Positions 1 through 9,145 of a DNA stretch of 64,000 bases are shown in pieces; the first letter of the stretch is position 1, and each line of letters begins with the position of its first letter. The notes under the pieces are model-generated. The model worked only from the letters and a program-made list of their open reading frames with translations, made no database searches and was not told the DNA's origin. The stretch comes from CAZXWN01 sp964644695 [NCBI: uncultured bacterium] (GTDB lineage: Bacteria; UBP4; UBA4092). The stretch is taken from positions 1 through 64,000 of the forward strand of contig CAZXWN010000011.1 of assembly GCA_964644695.1 (NCBI GenBank), written 5' to 3'. Both the position numbers and the translations under genes were made by a program.

Positions 1-54
1 CGAAGTTATCAATACTAAAACTAACAAACAAAGTAATAGTTTCATCATCCTCAT
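1..54 (-). CDS. N-terminal signal peptide of a gene cut by the left edge (paralogue of the Kelch-like gene at 41631-42683)
   Basis: Only the first 18 codons lie in the window, read leftward from an ATG at 54-52. They encode a signal-peptide core (MRMMKLLLCLLVLVLITS) that closely matches the start of the secreted Kelch-like protein at 41631-42683 (MRMNKQLLCLLVLVLMAS). The DNA aligns without gaps over the 54 bases, and homology continues about 100 bases upstream, so the two genes share a 5' region as well. The rest of the protein is outside the window. That it is also a beta-propeller protein is inferred from the paralogue only. Confidence 0.7.
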   Translation of the reverse strand, partial: MRMMKLLLCLLVLVLITS

Positions 55-94
55 AAGTTGTTGAATCCCCTTTTTTAGTCGTCATTGTCACCAA

Positions 95-121
95 TCTATA
101 CCCTTTATCATGGACTGTCAA
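95..121 (-). promoter_or_regulatory. possible promoter of the left-edge gene
   Basis: Read on the minus strand there is TTGACA (121-116), a 15-base spacer and TATAGA (100-95), about 40 bases upstream of the ATG at 54. The same pair is conserved at 42750-42724 in front of the paralogue. The 15-base spacer is short for a sigma-70 promoter, which limits confidence. Confidence 0.35.
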
Positions 122-175
122 CAATCATTTTTAACTCAGGCTACCTAACAGGAACTATCACATAAAATTGTGGAT

Positions 176-258
176 TTAGACCGACCCGGTTCGTTTCTGC
201 TTCGTCAGTGAGAACGAAGAATCCACGGAGTTAGTCCGAGATGGTCCGTGGATGAGTC
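176..258 (+). repeat. dispersed palindromic repeat, family 1, copy A
   Basis: The core is an inverted repeat, ATCCACGGA (221-229) and TCCGTGGAT (245-253), with AACGAAG before it. Bases 176-251 are identical to 42880-42955 (76 bases). Diverged copies of the core occur near 17217, 30161 (inverted) and 56850. All copies are intergenic. It codes for nothing evident and resembles a REP/MITE-like element. Confidence 0.75.
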
Positions 259-259
259 G

Positions 260-311
260 AAAGAAAAAGAAACGACCTGAAAGGATTATAGAACTGTCCC
301 TTTCAGGTCGT
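260..311 (-). terminator. intrinsic terminator of ade
   Basis: A 13-bp perfect stem (ACGACCTGAAAGG at 272-284 with its complement at 299-311) has a 14-base loop. On the minus strand it is followed by a T-rich run. It lies just downstream of the adenine deaminase stop codon at 332. Confidence 0.8.
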
Positions 312-331
312 ATAAAGGTCAAATAATGGTT

Positions 332-2044
332 TTAATTCAGAAACAGGGGAACTATTTCAAATTTTGAAACATCCACCAAACCCCGGTCAGTGAGTTTTAA
401 ATCAGGAATGACCGGTAAGGATAGAAACGCCATCTGCATATACGGGTCTTCCATGGTACAACCAAGTGAGTGAGCCGCATTTTTGAGTTTTTCCAGACAA
501 GCACATACTTCCACCAGCGGTTTATCACTCATCAGGCCGCCAATCGGCAACGGTAACGATTCCAGGACTTCCCCGTTACGAACCGCACACAACCCGCCCT
601 GCATTTTTACCAATTGCACAGCGGCCGTAAAAATGTCATGGTCATTCGTCCCAATAACAATCAAGTTATGTGAGTCATGGGCCACCGAGGAAGCAATTGC
701 TCCCTGTTTGAGTCCAAATCCACGAACCAACCCCATTCCAACATTTCCCGTTGCATGATGCCGTTCAATCACCACCATTTTCAAAAGGTCCCGGTCAATA
801 TCTGAAATAACCATCCCTTCGACAACCTTCGGAGTGGCTGTTTCACTGACAGTAATCAACTGTTTTGGAATGACTCGAATCACCCGACAGTCTTTCCCAT
901 CCACGGCGGGAATCCGGAAATCTTCCTCCCGAAGCCACTGCACATTAACAGAACCCCGCAACGGAATCGGGCGGCGTGCTGTTTCGGGAAATACCATCTG
1001 GCCATCTTCCGCCGCCAGTACCCCCTGTTTGAACACCATTCTCGGTGTCATTTTCTCCAAGTCATCCAGGACCACTACATCAGCCATCCACCCCGGAGCA
1101 ATCCCACCGACTCGGTTCAACTTGTAATATTGGGCGGTGTTTAGAGTGGCCATCCGAATCGCCCAGACCGGGGAAATCCCGGAGGATATGGCATCCCGTA
1201 TCATGGAATTGATATGGCCCCGAGTCAGTAAATCCAAAGGCGTCCGGTCATCGGTACAAAACATAATACGGGATAAGGTGTAATCATTCACCAAGGGAAG
1301 AAGGTCTTTCAAATTACGGGCAACCGACCCTTCCCGAATCATAATGTGCATCCCCAGCCGAAGCTTTTCGGCCGCCTCCTCAATTGTGGAACATTCATGA
1401 TCAGAGTTGATTCCGGCAGCAATGTATCCATTCAAATCCAGCCCCGTTAATCCGGGAGCATGCCCATCAATCTGTTTATCTTTCGCAATTCGTATCTTAT
1501 TCAGGACCTCCGGATCCCCATTCAGGACTCCCGGAAAATTCATCACTTCCGCCAGCCCCAACACCCATTTATCCTGGAAAAATCCAATCAGGTCGATCGC
1601 ATCCAGTTCAGCTCCACTGGTTTCCAACGGGCTGGCCGGTACACAGGAGGACAAAGTAACATACACACTTAAAGGGTTATATTTCGAGGATTTGAGGATG
1701 TAAGCAATCCCATCGGTTCCCATGACATTGGCAATCTCATGGGGGTCTGCCACAATCGCTGTCGTTCCCAGAGGGAGTGCTGTCCGGGCAAACTCCGACA
1801 CCTGCACCATGTAGGATTCCACATGCATGTGGGCATCTATAAATCCGGGAGTTACATAACTCCCCTTCAGGTCGTATTCCTTCAATCCCTGATATTGCCC
1901 CACTCCGGCAATTTTATCCTCACAAAATGCCACATCCGCATTCTGGATTTCACCGGAGAACACATTCACCACCCGGGCGTTTTTTAACACCACATCCGCC
2001 GGTTCCAATCCCCGGCCCACTCGAATCAGTCTTTCCAGGTGCAT
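332..2044 (-). CDS. ade: adenine deaminase
   Basis: This 570-residue protein is an AdeC-type adenine deaminase of the amidohydrolase superfamily, which converts adenine to hypoxanthine and ammonia in cytosolic purine salvage. The metal-binding H-x-H is visible as H72 and H74 in PGFIDAHMHVES, followed by DPHEIANV (about 100-107), where the His and Glu are typical of this family. The C-terminal adenine-deaminase domain (from about 400) contains GLKQGAIASSVAHDSHN, a family signature. The length matches the usual 550-600 residues. The ATG at 2044 is preceded by a good GGAGGGG ribosome site. A terminator follows directly, so it is probably transcribed alone or with the small gene upstream. Confidence 0.95.
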   Translation of the reverse strand: MHLERLIRVGRGLEPADVVLKNARVVNVFSGEIQNADVAFCEDKIAGVGQYQGLKEYDLKGSYVTPGFIDAHMHVESYMVQVSEFARTALPLGTTAIVADPHEIANVMGTDGIAYILKSSKYNPLSVYVTLSSCVPASPLETSGAELDAIDLIGFFQDKWVLGLAEVMNFPGVLNGDPEVLNKIRIAKDKQIDGHAPGLTGLDLNGYIAAGINSDHECSTIEEAAEKLRLGMHIMIREGSVARNLKDLLPLVNDYTLSRIMFCTDDRTPLDLLTRGHINSMIRDAISSGISPVWAIRMATLNTAQYYKLNRVGGIAPGWMADVVVLDDLEKMTPRMVFKQGVLAAEDGQMVFPETARRPIPLRGSVNVQWLREEDFRIPAVDGKDCRVIRVIPKQLITVSETATPKVVEGMVISDIDRDLLKMVVIERHHATGNVGMGLVRGFGLKQGAIASSVAHDSHNLIVIGTNDHDIFTAAVQLVKMQGGLCAVRNGEVLESLPLPIGGLMSDKPLVEVCACLEKLKNAAHSLGCTMEDPYMQMAFLSLPVIPDLKLTDRGLVDVSKFEIVPLFLN

Positions 2045-2076
2045 TGTGTCCCCTCCAATCCTGTCCTGATAAAGAT

Positions 2077-2102
2077 AAAGGCGGCCTTCAGCCGCCTTTT
2101 TG
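2077..2102 (-). terminator. hairpin terminator between the DUF2283 gene and ade
   Basis: A 9-bp stem, AAAGGCGGC (2077-2085) with GCCGCCTTT (2091-2099), has a 5-base loop. The T-run is better on the plus strand, but the hairpin sits directly after the DUF2283 stop codon, so it probably acts on leftward transcripts, perhaps partially. Confidence 0.55.
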
Positions 2103-2106
2103 TCTT

Positions 2107-2313
2107 CTATTTATCGATAACGACGGGTTCTGTCAACACCATCTGGGCAGCAACCATTCGTTCCCGGTATCCCTCAATTTCCAATCCCACCAACTCATGA
2201 TGTAAATCAAAATCTCCGATTATTCCAGGTGCCAGGACCTTCCGTTCTGAAAAGGGAAAATCCACCACCCGAATCACCAGAGCATCTTCCACTAAATCCA
2301 TCGTTAAACGCAC
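2107..2313 (-). CDS. DUF2283-family small protein
   Basis: This 68-residue protein has the pattern of DUF2283: a short beta-rich unit ending in a LVGLEIEGY segment (about residues 42-50), matching the typical D-x-x-G-x-LVGIEI motif of these small proteins. No enzymatic residues stand out and no function is established for the family. The start is GTG at 2313, chosen because AGGAGAA lies at ribosome-site distance. The gene is followed by a hairpin and then ade. It may be cotranscribed with ade, but no functional link is evident. Confidence 0.7.
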   Translation of the reverse strand: MRLTMDLVEDALVIRVVDFPFSERKVLAPGIIGDFDLHHELVGLEIEGYRERMVAAQMVLTEPVVIDK

Positions 2314-2637
2314 GATTTCTCCTATCTTTTAGGACCATTTTCACTTACCTTACCGGATAGTATGGAAAGTGACATTATCTATATCATAACGGTAATTAAA
2401 TGTTTTCTGCCAGACTCTGATTTACTCTTGATTTAATCAGAGGAAAGACAGACCCGTTACCTGAATAATATTAGAAATGAGAATACACTAATTCCCTTCG
2501 GATTGACAAGGAAAAGACCGCCTCAACCGGACTCTTATTTTTCCAGTTGAAATTATCCGTTAATTCTTCTAACTTATAACCATTAACGAGGCAGTTCCTG
2601 TAATCTTGCCCGTCCACTTATCCGGGGGTTTGGATTC
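2314..2637. other. intergenic region upstream of corA
   Basis: This 324-base non-coding stretch separates the divergent DUF2283 and corA genes and must hold both promoters. I see no convincing -35/-10 pair, riboswitch fold or repeat. A TTGACA near 2503 has no good -10 partner. Confidence 0.5.
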
Positions 2638-3612
2638 ATGAATACGGTTATGCTTTTCAATCCTGAAAAAGGATTTATACTGGACCAGAAAGACCCTGGA
2701 TTTATTCAGTCCTATCTGGATGACCCTAGCGCCCTCACCTGGATTGATTTGGAAGACCCAGAGGAAGATGAACTGGATATCCTGATGGAATTATTCCATT
2801 TCCATCCCCTCTCGATTGAAGACTGTATATTTCCCCAGAACCGTCCCAAAATGGAAGACTTCAAATCCTACCTGTTTCTGGTCGTGCATGGCATCGTATA
2901 TGATGCCAGTACCACACCCACCATCTCATTGAAAGAACTGGATATTTTTATCGGCTCCAACTTTATTGTGACTGTTCATAATGAGCCCATGAAGACAATT
3001 ACTTTTGTCCGGAATCAGTGTCGGGAGAAAAATGAAATACTGACGCATGGGCCGGACACCCTTCTACACCTGCTGATGGATAATCTGGTGGACAGTTATT
3101 TCCCTATCCTGAACCATTTTGATAATTCGATTGATGATATTGAAGATTCTGTTTTCAACAAACCCGGTCCCGATATCCTGAATGACATTTTCAATCTGAA
3201 ACGAGACCTGATGTCTCTCCGCCGGGTCATTTATCCTCAACAGGAAATAATCCAAAAGATGGTCCGTAGAGAAGTCCCCCATATTCAAACCTCCACTCAA
3301 GCCTATTTCCGTGACATCAACGACCATCTGGCCCGGATGATGGATATGATTGATGCCTTCAGGGAATCTCTGACCAGCGCGCTTGAGATTTACATGTCCG
3401 TGTCAAACAACAGACTCAATGATGTGATGAAGACCCTCACCATCATTGCTACGATTATGATGCCCGGGACCCTGATTGCCAGTTTTTATGGGATGAATTT
3501 CAAATACTTACCTCATCAGGACTGGGTCTATGGTCCTATTTTGGTTTTAGCTCTTATCGTCATTTTATCCGTGGGGATGTTATATTATTTCCATAAGCGA
3601 AATTGGATTTAA
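2638..3612 (+). CDS. corA: magnesium/cobalt transporter CorA
   Basis: This 324-residue protein is a CorA-family divalent cation channel. The long N-terminal cytosolic part is rich in acidic residues. It is followed by the first membrane helix and the signature YGMNF, with G285-M286-N287, at the mouth of the pore. A second helix (about 297-317) and a short basic tail (HKRNWI) complete the pattern. Length and order are normal for the family, which works as a pentamer in the inner membrane. The ATG follows GGGGG and stands 24 bases ahead of the next gene. A second CorA-like protein at 40042-41091 lacks the Asn of this motif. Confidence 0.95.
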   Translation: MNTVMLFNPEKGFILDQKDPGFIQSYLDDPSALTWIDLEDPEEDELDILMELFHFHPLSIEDCIFPQNRPKMEDFKSYLFLVVHGIVYDASTTPTISLKELDIFIGSNFIVTVHNEPMKTITFVRNQCREKNEILTHGPDTLLHLLMDNLVDSYFPILNHFDNSIDDIEDSVFNKPGPDILNDIFNLKRDLMSLRRVIYPQQEIIQKMVRREVPHIQTSTQAYFRDINDHLARMMDMIDAFRESLTSALEIYMSVSNNRLNDVMKTLTIIATIMMPGTLIASFYGMNFKYLPHQDWVYGPILVLALIVILSVGMLYYFHKRNWI

Positions 3613-3636
3613 ATCCATCAGAAGCGAGATAAGGTC

Positions 3637-4656
3637 ATGAAAAAACTGTCTATCCTGTTTATATTAGCTGCGGTCAGCCTGATATCATGGGCCAGTGCTG
3701 ATAAAGTCATTCTCAAAAGCGGCAATGAATTTGATTGTGTCGTTCTTCAAAGTGCCCCAACCATCATGGTGATTGAAATTGCCAACGGGACCATTAAACT
3801 AAATCCGGCAGATGTCATGCATACCACCATGGATACTCCAGACAACAATCTCATCATCCGGGGCGATTTTATGAAGGGCCGTAACAAGTTGGATGAAGCC
3901 ATGAGATTTTATCAGGAAGCCATGATCGCCAATGCCAAAAACCTGAAAGCCCGCCAGAAATATGATGATTTATACCGGGCTCAGGAAAAAGTAGAAAACA
4001 AAGCTGCGGTTAAACTCACCGAAAAAGTAGATACTCATGCCACGGAAGAAAACCTGGCGGCAATGCATGACAAAGAACTCCCCATGACCGGTAATACCAG
4101 TATTACGGCTGAAGGGTTCGGGATGTTTCCTCTTTATGGAGCGAAAAAGGGAAAAGATGATAAAGCTCTTACTGCTGCCAAGGTGGACGCCTTACGAAAA
4201 GTTTTCACCAAAGGAACAGGATATGGTTGGAGTTATAAAGGTGGAAAGACCGTCATCATGCCGGTGGGTGAACTCCCCAATGTAAACATCAAAATCCTGA
4301 CCAAAGAAAAAACCAGTGTCGGTTATCGTGTCATGGTACAAATCAGTGGACCCTCCAGTTCTGTTTTCGTAGATTATCCTACCGACTATCCTTCTTTAGG
4401 CATGGAAGGTATTAATCCCAAGCTAAAAGCCGCTGATATTACTGAGTTGCGCCAGGGAGCCATTGAACGCGCACTTCAGGAAGGTGTCGCTATCGCGATA
4501 AGTCGGAAAATCAACGAAGCCAAAGCTAACCCGAAGGGTCAATATTTCGGCCGCGTATTTGTAGAAAAAATCAACAATGAATTATTGACGGGTACGGGAT
4601 ATTACATTCAACTGTCCACCAAATTATGGATCGATCCGGCCTGTAGCCTGAAATAG
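3637..4656 (+). CDS. exported protein with TPR-like segment, function unknown
   Basis: I do not recognise this 339-residue protein as a named family. Residues 1-21 form a signal peptide (MKKLSILFILAAVSLISWASA). A small beta-rich segment (about 22-65) follows, with the pattern VILKSGNEFDCVV...ANGTIKL seen in many exported proteins of uncultured bacteria. Residues 75-115 look like a TPR helix pair (GDFMKGRNKLDEAMRFYQEAM). The C-terminal half (about 150-339) has AKVDALRKVF, resembling the A-x-x-x-A-L-R-K helix of LPP20/FlgT-type domains; this is a weak similarity. It is followed after 4 bases by a HEAT-repeat protein, so the two probably form an envelope-located pair. Confidence 0.6.
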   Translation: MKKLSILFILAAVSLISWASADKVILKSGNEFDCVVLQSAPTIMVIEIANGTIKLNPADVMHTTMDTPDNNLIIRGDFMKGRNKLDEAMRFYQEAMIANAKNLKARQKYDDLYRAQEKVENKAAVKLTEKVDTHATEENLAAMHDKELPMTGNTSITAEGFGMFPLYGAKKGKDDKALTAAKVDALRKVFTKGTGYGWSYKGGKTVIMPVGELPNVNIKILTKEKTSVGYRVMVQISGPSSSVFVDYPTDYPSLGMEGINPKLKAADITELRQGAIERALQEGVAIAISRKINEAKANPKGQYFGRVFVEKINNELLTGTGYYIQLSTKLWIDPACSLK

Positions 4657-4660
4657 ATTT

Positions 4661-5365
4661 ATGCGGACATGGATTTCCACTCTCATATTATCAATAGGAT
4701 TAACCATGATATCAGGTGCCAGTGAGACCCAATCTCTGGATTTTCTGCTTCGGCAGTTAGAGAACCCTTATGTCTATGATCGTATCCGGGCCATTGATAC
4801 CCTCGGAAATTTGAAAGACCCGCGGGCTATCCAACCTTTGATTGAGGCTCTCAAAGATTCCGAACATTATGCGGCGGAGGATGCGGCCAAAGCCCTGGCT
4901 AAATATGGACCGACCGCATTCCCGGCATTAATTAAAGCTTTCGATCATCCAGAACCCCAAGTCCGAGTGTGGGCTGTCGGTGCAGTCTGGATGTCAGGTC
5001 AGGCAAAACAAATTCTTCCCGAATTACTCTCCCTTCTCTCCCGGGAAACGACGGATTATGTCCGGTTGGGAGTGATTGGCGTACTGGGGGATTTCCAAGA
5101 CCCATCCATCACAAAGGCCGTCCTGCCCTTCCTGGAATCACCCGACGCCATGATGAAGATGTCCGCCGCCCAAACTTTGGGAAAACAAAAAGACCCCAAA
5201 GCAGTTCCGGCACTGGTAAAGGAATTGACCGATGAACGGCCGTCTGTTGTGTCCAATATTCACTGGGCACTCTGTAACATTGCCGGTCAGGATTTCGGCA
5301 CCGATTCAAAGGCATGGCTGAAGTGGGCCAGGACTCATAAGCCCCTTAAAAAGAAAACCCGCTAA
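4661..5365 (+). CDS. exported HEAT-repeat protein
   Basis: This 234-residue protein starts with a signal peptide (about 1-20) and continues as PBS-lyase-type HEAT repeats, for example DRIRAIDTLGNLKDPRAIQPLIEAL and SAAQTLGKQKDPKAVPALVKEL (each here quoted only in part as a pattern of about 30 residues). Such solenoids bind other proteins; no catalytic residues are seen. The last segment (DFGTDSKAWLKWARTHK) resembles the conserved tail of secreted HEAT proteins in which a W-x-x-W motif closes the solenoid. Its start lies 4 bases after the preceding stop codon, which indicates translational coupling with the unknown exported protein upstream. Confidence 0.75.
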   Translation: MRTWISTLILSIGLTMISGASETQSLDFLLRQLENPYVYDRIRAIDTLGNLKDPRAIQPLIEALKDSEHYAAEDAAKALAKYGPTAFPALIKAFDHPEPQVRVWAVGAVWMSGQAKQILPELLSLLSRETTDYVRLGVIGVLGDFQDPSITKAVLPFLESPDAMMKMSAAQTLGKQKDPKAVPALVKELTDERPSVVSNIHWALCNIAGQDFGTDSKAWLKWARTHKPLKKKTR

Positions 5366-5416
5366 GTCTAACGAACCCCTTTACAAACTAATACCTCTTT
5401 GGGTAAACTCATCCCC

Positions 5417-6952
5417 ATGAGTGCCAAAGTCTTCAGTTCGGCCCTGATGGGCATAGATGGATATTTGGTGGAAGTGGAAGTCGAAGCTGAACGGGGGCTT
5501 GATTCTTTTAACACGGTGGGATTACCTGATGCGGCCGTTAAGGAGAGCCGCGACCGTGTAAAACATGCAATCAAGAACACCGGTTTTGAATTTCCACACG
5601 GTCATGTCACCGTCAATCTTGCCCCAGCCGACATCAAAAAAGAAGGGTCCGCTTTTGATTTACCCATTGCGGTGGGACTGTTAGTTTTAACCAATCAAAT
5701 CAAAGCGACCCGATTAGACCAATATTTGTTAGTAGGGGAGTTGTCATTAGATGGAAGTCTCCGACCTATTCGGGGAGCCCTCCCCATCGCTACCAAGGCC
5801 AAAGCCAGCGGATTCACAGGAATCCTCCTTCCGGCTGCAAACGCCGATGAAGCTGCTGTGATTGAGGGACTGGAGGTATACGGAATCCAGAATCTTCAAC
5901 AGGCATCCGATTTCCTTCAGACAGGAAATACCATCGTTCCGCATAATCTGGATGTGAACTCCCTGTTTCAGGAATACTCAAAATACCTGGTGGATTTCAG
6001 CGATGTCCGGGGGCAGGAGAATGCCAAGCGCGCCATGGAAATATCGGCCGCCGGAGGGCACAACATCATTATGGTTGGACCTCCGGGTTCCGGTAAGACC
6101 ATGTTGGCAAAACGATTCCCGACGATTCTTCCCCCAATGACTTTGGACGAATCTATTGAGACCACCAAGATCCATTCCGTCGCAGGACTGGTATCCGCCA
6201 AACGGTCTCTGGTAGCCACGCGTCCATTCCGCAGTCCCCATCATACGGTCAGTGATGCCGGACTTATCGGTGGTGGACAAATTCCTCGACCTGGTGAAGT
6301 CAGTCTCTCGCATCACGGAGTGTTGTTCCTCGATGAACTTCCGGAGTTCCATCGAAACGCCCTTGAGGTACTTCGGCAGCCCCTCGAAGATGGGGTGGTT
6401 ACCATTTCCAGAGCAGCCATGACATTAGAGTTCCCGGCTAAGTTCATTCTCGTCGCCGCGATGAATCCCTGCCCCTGCGGACACTTGACTGATCCCGTCA
6501 AGGAATGTACCTGCAATCCTGTTCAAGTGCAGAGGTATCTGTCCCGAATCTCCGGACCCTTGTTGGACCGTATTGACATCCACATTGAAGTTCCGGCAGT
6601 CCGAGTTCAGGAACTCTCTCGTGGCCGCCCCGGGGAACCTTCTACAACGATTCGGGAACGAGTCATCAACGCCCGACAAATTCAACTGGACCGGTTCAAA
6701 AACAAAAGAAATCTTTACTGCAATGCCCAGATGTCCGGAAAAGATGTGCATGAATACTGTAAACTGTCCAATGATGGGATTCAGTTGATTGAGACGGCCA
6801 CCAAACAATTGGGGTTATCAGCTCGCGCCTACGACCGTATTCTCAAAGTCTCACGAACAATCGCGGACCTTGAATCTACGCCCGATATTCAGACCAGCCA
6901 CCTCGCCGAAGCGATTCAATATCGAAGCCTCGACAGGAGCCTCTGGAAATAG
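5417..6952 (+). CDS. comM: YifB/ComM-family Mg-chelatase-like AAA+ ATPase
   Basis: This protein of 511 residues has the standard three parts of the ComM/YifB family: an N-terminal Lon-protease-like/S5-like domain ([20 protein letters not shown]), a central AAA+ domain with Walker A GPPGSGKT and Walker [10 protein letters not shown], and a C-terminal Mg-chelatase-type helical domain with [20 protein letters not shown]. The family includes ComM, a hexameric helicase that promotes branch migration during natural transformation; many carriers are not known to be competent. I chose ATG 5417 (MSAKVFS) over an upstream TTG at 5399 because family members begin there. It lies just left of the AT-rich SIR2/radical SAM insert. 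Confidence 0.92.
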   Translation: MSAKVFSSALMGIDGYLVEVEVEAERGLDSFNTVGLPDAAVKESRDRVKHAIKNTGFEFPHGHVTVNLAPADIKKEGSAFDLPIAVGLLVLTNQIKATRLDQYLLVGELSLDGSLRPIRGALPIATKAKASGFTGILLPAANADEAAVIEGLEVYGIQNLQQASDFLQTGNTIVPHNLDVNSLFQEYSKYLVDFSDVRGQENAKRAMEISAAGGHNIIMVGPPGSGKTMLAKRFPTILPPMTLDESIETTKIHSVAGLVSAKRSLVATRPFRSPHHTVSDAGLIGGGQIPRPGEVSLSHHGVLFLDELPEFHRNALEVLRQPLEDGVVTISRAAMTLEFPAKFILVAAMNPCPCGHLTDPVKECTCNPVQVQRYLSRISGPLLDRIDIHIEVPAVRVQELSRGRPGEPSTTIRERVINARQIQLDRFKNKRNLYCNAQMSGKDVHEYCKLSNDGIQLIETATKQLGLSARAYDRILKVSRTIADLESTPDIQTSHLAEAIQYRSLDRSLWK

Positions 6953-7106
6953 GTAAACGGGAATAAATATATGCAGATTGATTATTTTCTTACAGAGCGG
7001 ACACATAAATCATACTACCAGAACATTTTAACTCATCCTATTATGAGCAGAGAATAAAGCACATACAGTCGTCAATACTACTTTAATCATCAACCAATTA
7101 ACATAT

Positions 7107-7124
7107 ATTAGAAATAAATCTAAT
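7107..7124. promoter_or_regulatory. small palindrome upstream of the SIR2-like gene
   Basis: ATTAGA (7107-7112) and TCTAAT (7119-7124) form a perfect 6-bp inverted repeat, 20 bases before the SIR2-like start. It could be an operator or the root of a hairpin. In AT-rich DNA it could also be chance. Confidence 0.25.
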
Positions 7125-7144
7125 GATTAATTAGAGGACAAATA

Positions 7145-9145
7145 ATGCCTCCCAGAGGAAGAAACAATTTCATACGCCCAACATCACAAGGAACAATTTT
7201 TGAAATTAGTGCTATGCCTGATAATTTAGCATTTTTACTTGGAGCCGGAATTGATAAAATGCTAACAAATTCTAAGGCACCCTCCTGGGACGACCTAATA
7301 TCTAAAACATCCCCTTCCCACTGTAATAAGTACAGTAGTAATCCCGAGTATATTTCATTAAATGGCAAATATTGTAGTAACTGGCCTACTGAGACTGCAT
7401 TTGGGAATATGTGGTTTTATGGGAAAAGTGCTTACTTTCAGAAGATTGATGAAAAAGTAAACATCGGAGGTAAATTTCGTTTTACAGGATTCATTAATGA
7501 TTTATGTAAAGCCATGCTAAAGAGCAGACTTATCGTGTCATTAAATTACAGCAACTTAGTTGAAGTCTTGTTGAAGAATTACATCGCAAAAAGCACCGAT
7601 TCGAATATAAAGGCTTTGCAACTAATAGTAATTGAAAGAAAACAACTGACATCCATTCTACTAACGGATAACATTTTAAAAAATAAGGTATATTTCATTT
7701 ATTTACATGGTCATTGCAAAAATTATAGTTCAGATATCATATTTGATTCATGGAGTTACAACAGTATCACAAATGAAGATAAGGAGTATGGTGGATTTTT
7801 ACAGGACCTATTTACCCATAAAAAAGTTATTAGCATAGGGTGTTCATTAAGGGATTATCCACTAAGAAATGCTGCTGCTTTCGTACAGAGAACAAAAACA
7901 TACTTGTATCGAAAACATCTATCATTTATTTATCTTGACGACAAATTCGAGATACTACAAGCAAAGAAATCCTGCGGTAGATTAAGAACATTTTCCAATG
8001 TCATGAAGGCATCATATGGAATTGATTTAATATTCACAAACAAATCAAATCAAAATAAGATATTCACACAAGTATTTATAGATAAAAATGAAATAATCGA
8101 AAAGGAAAGTCTTCTTTCTAATCCAACTAAATTTGCTGATGCGCTAGACATTAGGGGAGATTATGAATCAACTGAACAAAACAAATTAATCGTCTATCTC
8201 TCACAGAATGAAGCCACTTCCGATCATGCCAATATTACTACTATCCAAAAGGGTATTAGCAATTTTTTAATAAAATACTACAATGATAATATCAATAACA
8301 TCAATGTTGAGAATTGGATTTCATATGCACGAATAGAAAACCATTTACGACACTATATTTGGCTTTACTGCATTGGCGATAATTACACCAAAATACGAAA
8401 AAAATTCTGGCGAAGACTCTACAAGACATATTTTGACTGTAATATGCGAAATAAAAGAATTGAAAAATATATATTGTTTAATTTCATAATTGGATGTTAT
8501 GAACACAAAACTGAATTAAACAATATAGAATATTTTAAACATTCTTTCCGTAGCTCATATGATTGTAAGTATAAACGTCGACTTGAATATGCTCCAGATA
8601 TATGGACACCACTAGAAGAGTCAAACATAGACTTTAAAACACGTATGGTACCAATGTTACTGACACATGGTTGGGAAAGTATGGCCTCAAAAGTATTATT
8701 AGACATTGCATCTTTTAGGCTCAAACAAACATTTTCGCTAGATAAAGATAACGAACCGGAATTCAATGTGATATACAATATGGCTGAACAGGCAGAAGTT
8801 ATTGCAAAATATTCGGGTTGTATGAGGCGAGTTATTAAGTCAGAAGTTATTAAAGCAATTTGTTGCGATAACCCGGGAGTCTTTTATAATAGATTATTAG
8901 GCCAATTACGAGCACTAGAAGAGCAAGGAATACTAGAGCCCGGATTATACGCTACAATTGCTGCCGGAATAGCAATTTGCCAAATAAAAACTTTTATAAA
9001 ATATGGTAAACAATATAATGAAGGAAATATATCCGACACATTGATTAATTCAGGACTAGATAAAAAACTTATAAAATCTCCGATATATGAATATTGGGCT
9101 ACATTTTACCCTCCACTAAAACAGAAAGATAGCAAACATGTCTAA
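7145..9145 (+). CDS. SIR2-like domain protein, probable NAD-degrading effector
   Basis: This 666-residue protein has a SIR2-like fold in residues about 20-300. The nucleotide-binding loop reads LAFLLGAGID (G33-A34-G35), then APSW (45-48). SLNYSNLVE (N134) corresponds to the catalytic-Asn TxNYD segment, YLHGH (H188) to the catalytic-His LHG segment, and SIGCSLRDYPL (232-239) to the G-x-S-x-x-D segment of SIR2-type defence NADases. The Asn and His needed for NAD cleavage in such proteins (as in ThsA and DSR2) are both present, though the GAGxS Ser is Asp here. Residues 300-666 are helical and unrecognised and may sense a trigger. The ATG follows AGAGGA. The stop overlaps the next gene by 8 bases. 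NADase function is inferred. Confidence 0.75.
   Translation: MPPRGRNNFIRPTSQGTIFEISAMPDNLAFLLGAGIDKMLTNSKAPSWDDLISKTSPSHCNKYSSNPEYISLNGKYCSNWPTETAFGNMWFYGKSAYFQKIDEKVNIGGKFRFTGFINDLCKAMLKSRLIVSLNYSNLVEVLLKNYIAKSTDSNIKALQLIVIERKQLTSILLTDNILKNKVYFIYLHGHCKNYSSDIIFDSWSYNSITNEDKEYGGFLQDLFTHKKVISIGCSLRDYPLRNAAAFVQRTKTYLYRKHLSFIYLDDKFEILQAKKSCGRLRTFSNVMKASYGIDLIFTNKSNQNKIFTQVFIDKNEIIEKESLLSNPTKFADALDIRGDYESTEQNKLIVYLSQNEATSDHANITTIQKGISNFLIKYYNDNINNINVENWISYARIENHLRHYIWLYCIGDNYTKIRKKFWRRLYKTYFDCNMRNKRIEKYILFNFIIGCYEHKTELNNIEYFKHSFRSSYDCKYKRRLEYAPDIWTPLEESNIDFKTRMVPMLLTHGWESMASKVLLDIASFRLKQTFSLDKDNEPEFNVIYNMAEQAEVIAKYSGCMRRVIKSEVIKAICCDNPGVFYNRLLGQLRALEEQGILEPGLYATIAAGIAICQIKTFIKYGKQYNEGNISDTLINSGLDKKLIKSPIYEYWATFYPPLKQKDSKHV

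Noticed and set aside
2314-2637. M-box or other riboswitch upstream of corA
   Set aside because: I find no matching conserved segments or a terminator hairpin before the start codon.
7145-9145. Assignment of the SIR2-like protein as ThsA of a Thoeris system
   Set aside because: There is no TIR-domain ThsB gene beside it and no SLOG-like C-terminus that I can see.
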